Assembly (NCBI GenBank): GCA_022843745.1
Contig: JALHNB010000047.1
Coordinates: forward strand, 1 to 55,099
Reading direction: 5' to 3'
Length of the DNA: 55,099 nt
DNA from: Anaerolineae bacterium
GTDB lineage: Bacteria > Chloroflexota > Anaerolineae > Aggregatilineales > Phototrophicaceae
Both the position numbers and the translations under genes were made by a program. This document shows, one piece after another, positions 43,597-52,327 of this stretch (position 1 is its first letter; each line of letters starts with the position of its first letter). The notes beneath the pieces were generated by a model. That model was not told the DNA's origin. It did not search any database and worked only from the letters and a program-made list of their open reading frames with translations.

Positions 43597-44076
43597 ATGC
43601 CTATAGCGATTGAAGACTTCACCAGTGAACTTTTCGAGATTTTTGACGAAACGTTTGAGCATGTTCAGGGGATTTATCTGGATCGAGGAACATCACTGTT
43701 CGAGACACTCGACACGATTTCGGCTGAGGAAGCGTCCATCCCGGTATCGGCAAGCTGCGCGACGATTGCGGCTCAGGTGGCGCATGTACGCTTCTATCTG
43801 GAAGTGTTAGAAGGCTATATGCTGAATAAGCCCATCGCCAAGGTAGACTGGAAAGAAATCTGGCGCACCGTGAGCGTGGTGACGCCGGAAGAATGGGAAG
43901 CCAGCAAAGCACTTCTGAAGGAAACCTACCAGCGAATCCGTTCACTGATGAAAAGCTTGGCTACCTGGGATGGTGAGAACGAAATCGCAGGCGCACTGGC
44001 GATTCTGGTGCATACGGCCTATCACCTGGGCGAGATTCGGCAGGCATTATGCGTCGTGAAACACAGCGAAACGTAA
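43597..44076 (+). CDS. DinB-like four-helix protein (second)
   Basis: This 159-residue protein is another DinB-type bundle, with histidines in QVAHVRFYLEVLE and HTAYHLGEIRQAL, of which the last pair matches the family's C-terminal metal site. The start MPIAIEDFTSEL follows GGGAG by 6 bases. It lies after the YdeI-like gene. It is only weakly similar to the DinB proteins at 34926 and 47892. Confidence 0.8.
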   Translation: MPIAIEDFTSELFEIFDETFEHVQGIYLDRGTSLFETLDTISAEEASIPVSASCATIAAQVAHVRFYLEVLEGYMLNKPIAKVDWKEIWRTVSVVTPEEWEASKALLKETYQRIRSLMKSLATWDGENEIAGALAILVHTAYHLGEIRQALCVVKHSET

Positions 44077-44172
44077 AAATCCGGTTCGGCTCTGCGCCCA
44101 CATGAATCCATTTTCATCGTAATTATGTGTCGGAGCAATCATGCACCTTAAGAAATGAATATGGTGTATGAT

Positions 44173-44200
44173 GTAGGGGCGAGGCATGCCTCGCCCCTAC
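44173..44200. repeat. P1 palindrome (GAGGCATGCCTC type)
   Basis: GTAGGGGC-GAGGCATGCCTC-GCCCCTAC is a perfect 28-base palindrome, a one-base variant of that at 193-220. It lies between the DinB and kinase genes. Confidence 0.8.
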
Positions 44201-44331
44201 GAAACCCGGTACTACGGCCTATTTTGTTAAAATGCATCGTAATGCCCCACGAACGCAGTGATCCCTATTCGAATCTCAGGATAAAATATTGAATGACGAA
44301 GGAAACAATTGTTCAGGGTTAGGAATGTCTT

Positions 44332-47300
44332 ATGAACGCCGCGCTATTCGATGCTCGTTTAATTGCCAGGCTGCAAACCCTGTCGCGACTGGCCGCAATC
44401 GTGGCGATTGGTGTTGGCTGTATGGTCATCATCGGATGGCTGTTCAATATCGAGCTGTTCATGAGCATCTATCCCGGCCTGGTTGCGATGAAATTCAATA
44501 CGGCAATAGGCTTTATCCTGGCCGGCGTGGCGCTGTTGAGCGTGCGGAGACACCCGCGACTCGCACAATTCCTTGCCGCGTTCATTATTCTGCTGGGTCT
44601 GCTGACAGTATGTGAGTACGCCTTTGGCTGGAATCTGGGCATCGACCAGTTATTTATCCGCGATCCGATCACGCCGACAAATCATTTCCCTGGCCGCATG
44701 TCGCCCATCGCGGCCATAAACTTTTGCCTCATCGGGACCAGTCTGCTGCTCTTTATACGAACTCGCCGTTTTGCGCTGGCGCAGTCGCTCACACTTGTGG
44801 CGGGGTTCATGTCGCTGCTGGCGCTGGCGGGCTATTTGTACGGCGTTCAGCCGCTTTATCAGATCAGTATGTTCTCGTCCATTGCCCTGCATACCACGAT
44901 CACATTTCTGGTTCTTTGCGTGGCGATTTTCTTCATCGAGCCGGAGCAGGATTTTGCAGGCAAGATTCTCATCAATCGCGCGGGTGGGCTGCTGGCGCGT
45001 CGGTTGATACCAGGGGTTATTTTAATTTCGCTGATTTTAGGATGGCTGCGGCTGAAAGGTCAAGAGGCGGGATATTACGATACACAATTTGGTGTGGCGC
45101 TGCTGGTGATGTCCACGATTATTGTGTTTATTGTGCTCGTCTACTGGGCGGCGCGTTCATTGAACCGGATCGATGCGCGAAGAGCCGAGGAAGAAGCCCA
45201 GCGGCAGCAGGCAGACGAAGCCATAGCGCGTTATACGCTGCGGCTGGCAATGCTGCACGAGATTGACCGGGGAATTCTCGAAGCCGGGTCAATCGCAACG
45301 GTCATCGAGGTGGCGCTGACCCATTTGCGGCAGCTTGTTCCATGCCAGCGTGTGGATGTCACGTTACTTGATGAGGCTACCGGGGAGGCCGTTATTTTTG
45401 CGGTAGGCATCGAGGGTGAGACCAAACTCGGCAAGGGTGTCCGCATTCCTGTCCCGCCAGATGTTTTTGAAGGCTATGATGCGCGGCATATCAGGATATT
45501 TGCGGACATTCGGCTGTTCCAGGAAACAAAACCGCGCGCGAAGCAGCTTATCAAGGAGGGATTGTTATCGGCGCTCAGTGTGCTGCTGATGGATCGGGAA
45601 CGTCCGATTGGAACGCTCGGACTGTTTGCCGCTACGCCCGATTTTTTTACGGCTGAACACCAGGAGATCGTGGTCGAGGTTGCGAACCAGGTTGCCATCG
45701 CGATCAATCAACTGCGCCTCTCGGAAGAGCTAGCACGTCGTGCGGCGGAGCTGGAGCAGCGTGTTACTGAGCTGATTGAGGCGCGTGTAGAAGAACGCAC
45801 CAGTGAACTCAGTGATATGAACACTGCCTTGCAGGAAGTTCTGATCCAACGCAAACTTGCTGAAGATCAGTTCCGGGCGCTGCTGGAGTCCGCACCCGAT
45901 GCCATGATTATCACCAACCCGGATGGCGATATTCAGCTCATCAATGCCCAGACCGAGAAGTTTTTCGGCTATTCCCACGCTGAACTCGCGGGTTTACCCA
46001 TCGAAATGCTGATCCCCGAACGTTTTCGCAGCCTTCATCCTGCTAACGGTGCCGATGCCTTACACGAACGCAACACGGGCATGGGGTTGGAACTGTACGG
46101 ATTGCGAAAAGATGGCAGCCAATTCCCTATCGAAATCAGTATCAGCCCGATTGAGACAGAAGGAGGCCTCCTGGTCGCCAGCGCGATCCGTGACGTGACT
46201 GAACGGAAGCTGGCTGAAGAAGCTCTGAAAATGCGAATCGCTGAAGAACACGAGTTCCAGGATTATCTTAAGGCGCTGCATGAAGTCACCATTGAGCTGA
46301 CGACCATCAGCGACCTGGATGCCTTCTACAAACGCGCTGTTGAGCTGGGGCGGCAGCGCCTGGGGTTTGACCGGCTGGGGCTTCTGCTGTATGACGCGGA
46401 GCATTCGCTTGCCACGGGGACTTACGGAACGGATGGCAGCGGCAACCTGGTATCCGAGCATCACCTGCGCTTTGATCCGGGAGGGCTGACCGGTATTTTG
46501 ATGCGTGCGCTGGAAAAAGAAGAACATTTTGTGCTGGAGGAAGACGCGCAGCTACTTGATGACCACAAGCCGATGAGCAGGGGCTGGAATGCCGCTGCGG
46601 TTCTGTGGAACGGGACTGAAAAACTCGGTTGGCTGGCAGTCGATAATGGTGTGCAGCATAAGCCGATCAGCAAACCACTCCTCAATGTGCTGTCGCTTTA
46701 CGCACTGACGCTGGGAACACTGCTGGGGCAGAAGCGGACTCAGGCAGCCGTCCAGGAGAGCGAAAGGCGCCTGAACCTGCTGGCGCAGAATTCGCCGGAT
46801 ATCATCTACGTGATTGATTTGTCTATGGGGGAAATGTCGTATCTGAATCGCCCTGGATTTTTAGGCTACTCCCAAAGCGAAATCCAGCGGCCAGAATCGC
46901 TCCTGAGTGCCGTCCATCCGGACGATAACCCCCGTCTGTTGGCTCACTGGGGTGAAGGTTTGATTGGCGGCAAACTCAAACAGGGCATGATTGAATATCG
47001 CCTGAAAGATAAGCAGGGAGAGTGGCAGTGGATACAGAGCCGGGAAATGATCTTTTCGGCTGCACCGGACGGGACACCGACCCAAATTCTGGTGACGCTG
47101 ACGGTCATCACGGGCCGCAAGCAAGCCGAGCAGCAGGCAGTCGAACTGCAACATGAACGCGAACGGGTCAAAATGCTTTCGGATTTCGTGACCAATATGT
47201 CGCACGATTTTCGCACGCCGCTCACGATCATGAGCACAAATCTGTATCTCATGTCACGGATCACTGAACCGGAAAAGCAAAAAAGCTATCTGGCAAGCAC

Positions 47301-47844
47301 AGAACAGCAAATTTTAAGCTTGACGCGGTTGATAGACCGTCAGCTAACGATGGTGCGCCTGGACAGCCAGACCACTGTTGCGCTCCAACCTCTTGATGTG
47401 AACCTGATCGCCTCGAATCTGGGCTTTATCATCGGCTCGGAAGCGAAACCGAAGAATATCACCATCGTCAGTGTAATATGCGAAGGCCGCCTGATGGTTC
47501 AGGGGCATCCAGACGATCTCAGCATGGCGTTTGCGGAGTTAGGAAAAAATGCGGTGCGCTATACGCCCGACAACGGCACGGTCACGATCCACACGCGGCG
47601 AGAGAATAATCAGGCTGTGATTGAAGTGAGCGATACAGGCATCGGGATTGCGGAGGGGGATTGGGATCGTATCTTCCAACGGCTGTATCGCATCGATGGT
47701 TCGCGTTCATCCCAAACGGGCGGGACAGGCCTCGGCCTTCCTATCGCAAAGCGGATTATTGAGCTTCATCAGGGTACGATTAGTGTGGAAAGCGTTGAAG
47801 GAGAGGGCAGTACATTTCGGGTGCTGTTGCCTCTCAGCGAATAA
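44332..47844 (+). CDS. large membrane sensor histidine kinase with two GAF and two PAS domains
   Basis: This 1170-residue kinase has about eight membrane helices (1-280) that match those of the kinase at 26990-30547 (MKFNTAIGF, FGWNLGIDQLF, GGLLARR). A GAF domain (about 301-470), a coiled coil, a PAS domain (about 516-625), a second GAF (about 644-800), a PAS domain (about 816-935), a HisKA with MSHDFRTPLTIMS (His about 963) and a HATPase with N box (GKNAVRY), DTGIGI and GTGLGLPIAKR follow. It lacks a receiver. No response regulator gene is next to it; the DinB gene follows. GAF/PAS sensors of this kind read small ligands, redox state or light. Confidence 0.92.
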   Translation: MNAALFDARLIARLQTLSRLAAIVAIGVGCMVIIGWLFNIELFMSIYPGLVAMKFNTAIGFILAGVALLSVRRHPRLAQFLAAFIILLGLLTVCEYAFGWNLGIDQLFIRDPITPTNHFPGRMSPIAAINFCLIGTSLLLFIRTRRFALAQSLTLVAGFMSLLALAGYLYGVQPLYQISMFSSIALHTTITFLVLCVAIFFIEPEQDFAGKILINRAGGLLARRLIPGVILISLILGWLRLKGQEAGYYDTQFGVALLVMSTIIVFIVLVYWAARSLNRIDARRAEEEAQRQQADEAIARYTLRLAMLHEIDRGILEAGSIATVIEVALTHLRQLVPCQRVDVTLLDEATGEAVIFAVGIEGETKLGKGVRIPVPPDVFEGYDARHIRIFADIRLFQETKPRAKQLIKEGLLSALSVLLMDRERPIGTLGLFAATPDFFTAEHQEIVVEVANQVAIAINQLRLSEELARRAAELEQRVTELIEARVEERTSELSDMNTALQEVLIQRKLAEDQFRALLESAPDAMIITNPDGDIQLINAQTEKFFGYSHAELAGLPIEMLIPERFRSLHPANGADALHERNTGMGLELYGLRKDGSQFPIEISISPIETEGGLLVASAIRDVTERKLAEEALKMRIAEEHEFQDYLKALHEVTIELTTISDLDAFYKRAVELGRQRLGFDRLGLLLYDAEHSLATGTYGTDGSGNLVSEHHLRFDPGGLTGILMRALEKEEHFVLEEDAQLLDDHKPMSRGWNAAAVLWNGTEKLGWLAVDNGVQHKPISKPLLNVLSLYALTLGTLLGQKRTQAAVQESERRLNLLAQNSPDIIYVIDLSMGEMSYLNRPGFLGYSQSEIQRPESLLSAVHPDDNPRLLAHWGEGLIGGKLKQGMIEYRLKDKQGEWQWIQSREMIFSAAPDGTPTQILVTLTVITGRKQAEQQAVELQHERERVKMLSDFVTNMSHDFRTPLTIMSTNLYLMSRITEPEKQKSYLASTEQQILSLTRLIDRQLTMVRLDSQTTVALQPLDVNLIASNLGFIIGSEAKPKNITIVSVICEGRLMVQGHPDDLSMAFAELGKNAVRYTPDNGTVTIHTRRENNQAVIEVSDTGIGIAEGDWDRIFQRLYRIDGSRSSQTGGTGLGLPIAKRIIELHQGTISVESVEGEGSTFRVLLPLSE

Positions 47845-47891
47845 ATCAGCAAACCAGTGAAAATAATTCCGTTCTACTTTGGAGGTCTGTA

Positions 47892-48404
47892 ATGATTAAT
47901 CTTGCGACATCTATCACGCTGATGAGCCAGCAGGCTGAACTGATCCGCCAGATGACGCTGGGCATATCTGCCGAGCAAGCGCGCTGGAAACCGGATGCCG
48001 AGTCGTGGTCGATTCTGGAAGTGGTGAATCACCTTTACGACGAGGAGCGCGAGGATTTCCGCACCCGTCTCAAGCATATTTTAGACCGCACGGAAGGACA
48101 GCCACCGGAGATTGATCCGCAGGGCTGGGTGACGGCGCGGCAGTATAACCAGCGTGAACTGCAAGCCTCAATGCTCAATTTCTGGCAGGAGCGCAGCGCC
48201 TCACTGACATGGCTGCGCAGCCTGTCGAATCCCGATTGGGATGTGGCGATTGACACACCCTTCAGACATATACGAGCCGGAGATATGCTCGAGTCATGGG
48301 TGGCGCACGATTTGCTGCATCTGCGCCAGATGGTCGAACTGCGCTATACCTATCTCAGGCAGGATGTCGCGCCGTATGAGATCGGGTATGCGGGCGATTG
48401 GTAA
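47892..48404 (+). CDS. DinB-like four-helix protein (third)
   Basis: This 170-residue protein has the DinB arrangement: an N-terminal helix (LIRQMTLGISAEQARWKPD), VVNHLYDEEREDF with the first His and HDLLHLRQMVELR with the second pair. The ATG follows GGAGGT by 7 bases. It lies 47 bases after the kinase gene, which might make it an output of that kinase's signalling unit, but this is inference. Confidence 0.85.
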   Translation: MINLATSITLMSQQAELIRQMTLGISAEQARWKPDAESWSILEVVNHLYDEEREDFRTRLKHILDRTEGQPPEIDPQGWVTARQYNQRELQASMLNFWQERSASLTWLRSLSNPDWDVAIDTPFRHIRAGDMLESWVAHDLLHLRQMVELRYTYLRQDVAPYEIGYAGDW

Positions 48405-48450
48405 ATTTTTGCATGTAGGGCGTTCTGTTGGGCGCAATGATGCAGCAACG

Positions 48451-48478
48451 AAAAGGGTTTGATACATCAAACCCCTAC
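48451..48478. repeat. P1-like palindrome
   Basis: AAAAGGGTTTGATACATCAA followed by ACCCCTAC keeps the right arm CCCCTAC with a changed left arm. A left-arm-like GTAGGG lies at 48415-48420. Confidence 0.55.
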
Positions 48479-48524
48479 GAAAACGGTTCGCTATGACTGA
48501 TTTATTGGCGACGGCGGCAAAAAC

Positions 48525-49424
48525 ATGGAAATTTCCAAACAAACATACACCTACAAAACCGTCGGCGAATGCCAAATCCAGGCGGATGTGTACCGCGCAC
48601 CGGGCAACGAAATCCGGCCTGCGATTTTGTGGATTCACGGTGGGGCGCTCATCATGGGCAACCGCGAAACGCTGGCGGCTGACCAACTCGAACGCTACAT
48701 CGCGGCGGGGTTTGTCGTCATCGCAATCGATTATCGACTCGCGCCGGAGACCAAGCTCGACCAGATTATTGACGATATTCGTGATGCTTACGCCTGGGTG
48801 CGGGATAGCGGCGCGGAAAAATTTCGAATCGACCCGGAGCGCATCGCTGTGATCGGGCATTCGGCGGGCGGCTATCTGACGCTTATGGCTGGATTTTGCG
48901 TCATGCCCAGGCCGCGTGCATTGGTCGCGTTTTACGGCTATGGCGACATCGTGGGCGCGTGGTACAGCGAGCCAGACACGTTCTACCGCCAATTTCAGCT
49001 GGTGACGGAGGACGAAGCGCGGCACGTCGGCGGCGAAACGCCCTACACAGGCGCACCCTTTGGCAGCGCATCCGAGACGCGATTCCGTTTTTATCTCTAC
49101 TGTCGTCAGCAGGGAATTTGGCCGAGCGAAGTGGGCGGTCATGATCCGGCTCAGGAAGCGGATTGGTTCACCGCCTACTGCCCGATCCGCAACGTGACAC
49201 CGGATTATCCACCTACGATGCTCATTCACGGTGAGCAGGACACCGATGTCCCTTTCGAGCAGTCGGCGCTGATGGCGAACGAATTGGCGCGGCAGGGTGT
49301 TGACCACCTGTTTATCGCGCTGGCAGGGCAGGGACACGGTTTTGACGGCAAGGGGATGAGCGATCCCATTGTGGCGAACGTGTTCGATCAGATCGAGGCG
49401 TTTTTGAACCAATCGTTGGCGTAG
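48525..49424 (+). CDS. alpha/beta hydrolase (esterase/lipase, HSL-like)
   Basis: This 299-residue hydrolase has ILWIHGGALIMGNRE (oxyanion HGG, about residues 36-50), YRLAPE, the nucleophile elbow VIGHSAGGYLTLMAG (Ser about 112), an acid in HGEQDTDVPFEQSAL and His in AGQGHGFDG. These match hormone-sensitive-lipase-like bacterial carboxylesterases. The ATG has only a weak upstream site. It probably cleaves a short- or medium-chain ester. It is flanked by P1-like repeats (48451 and 49461) on both sides. Confidence 0.87.
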   Translation: MEISKQTYTYKTVGECQIQADVYRAPGNEIRPAILWIHGGALIMGNRETLAADQLERYIAAGFVVIAIDYRLAPETKLDQIIDDIRDAYAWVRDSGAEKFRIDPERIAVIGHSAGGYLTLMAGFCVMPRPRALVAFYGYGDIVGAWYSEPDTFYRQFQLVTEDEARHVGGETPYTGAPFGSASETRFRFYLYCRQQGIWPSEVGGHDPAQEADWFTAYCPIRNVTPDYPPTMLIHGEQDTDVPFEQSALMANELARQGVDHLFIALAGQGHGFDGKGMSDPIVANVFDQIEAFLNQSLA

Positions 49425-49460
49425 TCGTCCGGCGAGAAAATGTTGACGACGATATGAAAT

Positions 49461-49488
49461 GCTGGGCGAAGCAGCGCCTCGCCCCTAC
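49461..49488. repeat. P1-like palindrome
   Basis: GGGCGAAGCAGCGCCTCGCC with the right arm CCCTAC; one arm has diverged. It lies between the convergent hydrolase and MDR genes. Confidence 0.55.
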
Positions 49489-49521
49489 GAATACCGTCAT
49501 CGGGACGCAATATTTTGCCTC

Positions 49522-50502
49522 CTACACGCCGGCAGTCGCAATTGTAATGACGACTTTTCCACGTGCTTGTCCGGCTTCCAGATAACGGAGCGCTTCAGCC
49601 GTCTCACCGAGGGGATAGCAGCGATCAATCACCGACTTGACCTTGCCGGATTCCATCAGCGTTTTGATCTCGTTCAGGTCTTTCTGATCGGGATTCGCCA
49701 TCAGATTCCCCATTTTCTGACCGCCTCTGGAAAGCAGCGGCCCCGAAATCATCGACTTTAGAATCTCAGCCGTCGAGCCGCCCGCCAGGACGTAAATGCC
49801 GTTGGGCGTGAGGGCGCGTTTATAGTCCGCAATTGGGCGATAGGCGGCGGTGTCCAGAATAAAATCGTAGCGCTGCCCGTTCCGCGTGAAATCTTCCTGC
49901 GTGTAGTCAATCACATGGTCTGCCCCAATCGAGCGCACGGTATCCATTTTGCGGGTGCTGCACACGCCTGTCACCTCCGCTCCAAATGCTTTGGCGATCT
50001 GCACCGCGAACGTCCCGACTCCACCGGACGCGCCGTTCACGACCACTTTTTGCCCTGGGCGAATTTGCTCACGGAAGCCTTGCAGCGCAGTAACCGCCGC
50101 CATCGGAACAGCCGCCGCTTCCTCGAAGCTGATGTTGGCGGGCTTGGCGACGAGGTATTTTTCCGGCACAGTCACATATTCGGCAAAAGCGCCCCGACCA
50201 CAATCGGCCAAGTCGCCAAAAACTGCGTCACCGGGGCGAAACTGCGTGACACTTTTACCAACCGCTTCCACCACGCCCGCCATATCCGAACCTGGGATCG
50301 GCTGCTTGGGTTTTCGAAGGCCTCCAGTCATCAGGCGCACCAGAAACGGCGTTCCACTGACGATATACAAGTCGGCAGCGTTCAGGGACGCGGCGTGGAC
50401 TTTGACGAGGACTTCGTTGTCCTTCGGGGTCGGCTTTTCGACATTTTTGAGGTGCAGGACATCTGCTGGTGATCCGTATTCGGTGTAGACGATTGCTTTC
50501 AT
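49522..50502 (-). CDS. NAD(P)-dependent MDR oxidoreductase (quinone oxidoreductase-like)
   Basis: This 326-residue medium-chain dehydrogenase/reductase lacks the Zn ligands of alcohol dehydrogenases. The GroES-like half has VLVKVHAASLNAADLYIVSG and IPGSDMAGVVEAVG; the Rossmann half has VVNGASGGVGTFAVQIAKAF (about 143-162) and VCSTRKMD, which suits NADPH. The C-terminal ARGKVVITI is the family end. It resembles quinone reductases and RTN4IP1-type enzymes acting on quinones or enones. The start MKAIVYTEYGSP has a GGAGTTACCCA stretch before it. A P1-like palindrome lies at its 5' side (50554). Confidence 0.9.
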   Translation of the reverse strand: MKAIVYTEYGSPADVLHLKNVEKPTPKDNEVLVKVHAASLNAADLYIVSGTPFLVRLMTGGLRKPKQPIPGSDMAGVVEAVGKSVTQFRPGDAVFGDLADCGRGAFAEYVTVPEKYLVAKPANISFEEAAAVPMAAVTALQGFREQIRPGQKVVVNGASGGVGTFAVQIAKAFGAEVTGVCSTRKMDTVRSIGADHVIDYTQEDFTRNGQRYDFILDTAAYRPIADYKRALTPNGIYVLAGGSTAEILKSMISGPLLSRGGQKMGNLMANPDQKDLNEIKTLMESGKVKSVIDRCYPLGETAEALRYLEAGQARGKVVITIATAGV

Positions 50503-50553
50503 TGGGTAACTCCATAATTGATGTTGGTCGAGTGAAAATTGTGCAAGACTAAG

Positions 50554-50580
50554 GCAGGGCGCAGTACGCTACGCCCCTAC
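50554..50580. repeat. P1-like palindrome
   Basis: GCAGGGCGCAGTACGCTACG with the right arm CCCCTAC. It lies between the MDR and HAAS genes. Confidence 0.6.
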
Positions 50581-50660
50581 AAGGTGTGCAGGTTAGCTAT
50601 CAGGCTGTTCGTTAAATTTGCGAGTTGGGTGAGGCAGCTTCTACGAGAGAACTTTGTCTG

Positions 50661-51644
50661 TTAGCCGCCGATCTGGACAGAGAAGGGGATGGTGGCGGCG
50701 CGATAGTTCCACAGCTTGACCAGCTTCACCCCTCGCGAGACCAGCGAAATGACCACGCTGCTGATGAGGATAATCTCCGGTAGCTGCCGGACAACGGCGA
50801 TGTCCGCAACCTGTGGGACTGTGACCAGAATGTGTTCCACGAATGGCTTGGAGACGACAAAGTAGGCACAGACCATCGCGAACATTTCCACCACTGTTTC
50901 GGTCAGCCACAAACCAACATTCCAGCGTTTGCGCCGCAGCACCAGCACACGCAGGCCGAGCAAGGTAGTCGAGGAGATGATGAGCAGGATCGTCCAGTTC
51001 GGCGGGATTGGGATGACATCACCGGGGTCGCTGAGGTTGAAACGCAGCGTCAGCCCGCCGACATGCAGAAAATAGAGCATGACAAGCACCACCAATGTGC
51101 CGAAAGCCAGCTCGAAAGCGAATTCGAAGCGGTCAACGGCTTTGGGATCATCGACTTCGGGCAGTTCCAGTGGGTCGAACTTCGTTTCAATCTCGTCGAG
51201 TTCTACGCCGGAACGCTGGATGATCGCGAAAATCAACACCACCACCGCCGAGAACATAAAAGTCGCCTGCAATGCACCGGCCAGTGTCTCCAGGAACATG
51301 TCGATCACCGACTTCGGCTGCTCGGAAGATACAACCCCGATAATGCTCAGAACGACGGCGATGGTTGGCACCAGCAGCCAGCCATAGCGCAGAACCATCA
51401 TCATAAACGGATAGAGATCGGGGCCAACGAGATACTGCTCACCGCCGTAGCGGACAGCCATCAGGCGCGGGTCGCCGAGTTCCGCCAGCACGGAAGCGAT
51501 TTCCGCCTGGGTCGGCGTGCCTGGATAGCGGTCATCCAGTTGATCCTGAATCTGCGAACGGAGTTCCGCTTCAATCTCCTCGCGTTCTTTTGGCGGTACA
51601 TACTCCCCGACCTGGTGGACATAGCGATCGATTAAATTAGTCAT
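50661..51644 (-). CDS. HAAS-type membrane protein
   Basis: This 327-residue protein has a soluble N-terminal three-helix HAAS domain (about 5-70: YVHQVGEYVPPKEREEIEAE and LAELGDPRLMAVRYGG), followed by several membrane helices (about 80-310) with acidic loops such as LDEIETKFDPLELPEVDDP. HAAS proteins are commonly encoded beside PadR regulators and are thought to be controlled by them. Its ATG overlaps the PadR stop by 8 bases, which shows coupling. No transporter gene lies nearby. The function of the membrane part is unknown. Confidence 0.85.
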   Translation of the reverse strand: MTNLIDRYVHQVGEYVPPKEREEIEAELRSQIQDQLDDRYPGTPTQAEIASVLAELGDPRLMAVRYGGEQYLVGPDLYPFMMMVLRYGWLLVPTIAVVLSIIGVVSSEQPKSVIDMFLETLAGALQATFMFSAVVVLIFAIIQRSGVELDEIETKFDPLELPEVDDPKAVDRFEFAFELAFGTLVVLVMLYFLHVGGLTLRFNLSDPGDVIPIPPNWTILLIISSTTLLGLRVLVLRRKRWNVGLWLTETVVEMFAMVCAYFVVSKPFVEHILVTVPQVADIAVVRQLPEIILISSVVISLVSRGVKLVKLWNYRAATIPFSVQIGG

Positions 51645-51984
51645 GTTTTTCTCCTTCTAGGATGCGCCGCATCATTTCAATTGTCTCGAACCATTCCGCG
51701 CTCAGGGCAGCCAGAACTTCACGTCCGGCGGGGCTGATGCGGTAATATTTGCGGGGTCGCGATTCGCCGACTTCCCACTCGCTTTCCAGTAATCCCTGCT
51801 TTTCCAGCCGCCGCAGCAGCGGGTAAAGCGTCCCTTCCTCGATCTCCAATCCCTGCTCGACCAGCCGCTGGATGAGGCTGTAGCCGTAACGGGCGGTGTC
51901 CATCTGGCTGAGAACCGCCAGCACCACGACACCGCGCCGAAGCTCTAACCGGAGATTATTGATCTGTTCGTCTTGATCGCTCAT
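51637..51984 (-). CDS. PadR-family transcriptional regulator
   Basis: This 115-residue winged helix-turn-helix protein has LRRGVVVLAVLSQMDTARYG, YSLIQRLVEQGLEIEEGTLY followed by PLLRRLEKQGLLE (recognition helix and wing), and a Trp/Pro-poor dimer helix at the end (SAEWFETIEMMRRILEGE). The start MSDQDEQINN is chosen over ATG 52008 because AGAGG lies nearer. It is coupled to the HAAS gene by an 8-base overlap. The operator array at 52042-52122 lies upstream, within its promoter, so it probably represses itself and the HAAS gene. Confidence 0.9.
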   Translation of the reverse strand: MSDQDEQINNLRLELRRGVVVLAVLSQMDTARYGYSLIQRLVEQGLEIEEGTLYPLLRRLEKQGLLESEWEVGESRPRKYYRISPAGREVLAALSAEWFETIEMMRRILEGEKHD

Positions 51985-52041
51985 ATCATGTGTGGCCTCT
52001 TTGTACATGCAACTTTTTGCCCGTTATTGTATGTAGTCTCT

Positions 52042-52122
52042 TATACTGTGTGGCCTGCTATACTGTGTGAACGATGATACTGTGTGCCGCACAGTGATAA
52101 TATACTATACGTCGCACAGTAT
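52042..52122. promoter_or_regulatory. PadR operator array, 17-bp phased repeats
   Basis: TATACTGTGTG occurs at 52042-52052 and 52059-52069, and GATACTGTGTG at 52076-52086, each exactly 17 bases apart. The last one joins an inverted GCACAGT arm to give the dyad ACTGTGTGCCGCACAGT (52079-52095). A further CGCACAGTAT lies at 52113-52122. It covers the PadR promoter. PadR proteins typically bind dyads of this kind. Confidence 0.65.
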
Positions 52123-52128
52123 TGTCAA
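52099..52128 (-). promoter_or_regulatory. promoter of the PadR-HAAS unit
   Basis: On the minus strand, a perfect TTGACA (52128-52123), an 18-base spacer and TATATT (52104-52099). The PadR operator arm CGCACAGTAT lies between the -35 and the -10, so binding would block the polymerase. Confidence 0.6.
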
Positions 52129-52167
52129 CCCCCCAGTATTGCGGGGCACAAGGTCTTGAGAACAAAC

Positions 52168-52206
52168 TCACCCCCAAGCCCTCTACAAATTCAGAGAGGG
52201 GAGCAA
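52168..52206. repeat. P2-type repeat
   Basis: ACTCACCCCCAAGCCCTCTA followed by CAAATTCAGAGAGGGGAG. It lies in the 342-base gap between the divergent PadR and metallohydrolase genes, downstream of the operator array from the PadR side. Confidence 0.6.
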
Positions 52207-52327
52207 GGAAACGCCCACTTGCAAACCTCGTCCTTCCGAAAAATACATCACGGGTCTTAGACGGGTTATGAAAGGCCAAAATATCGCGAGTGGGGTACAA
52301 TCAAACAAAAAAGATGGGAGATTTTTC

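Noticed and set aside
44139-44160. TGCACC..TTAAGAAA similarity to 54993-55012
   Set aside because: The shared stretch is short and could be chance; no terminal repeats were found.
52042-52122. Evenly spaced repeats as a CRISPR array
   Set aside because: Units are 11 bases with 6-base gaps, far shorter than CRISPR repeats and spacers, and they overlap a promoter; a regulator array fits better.
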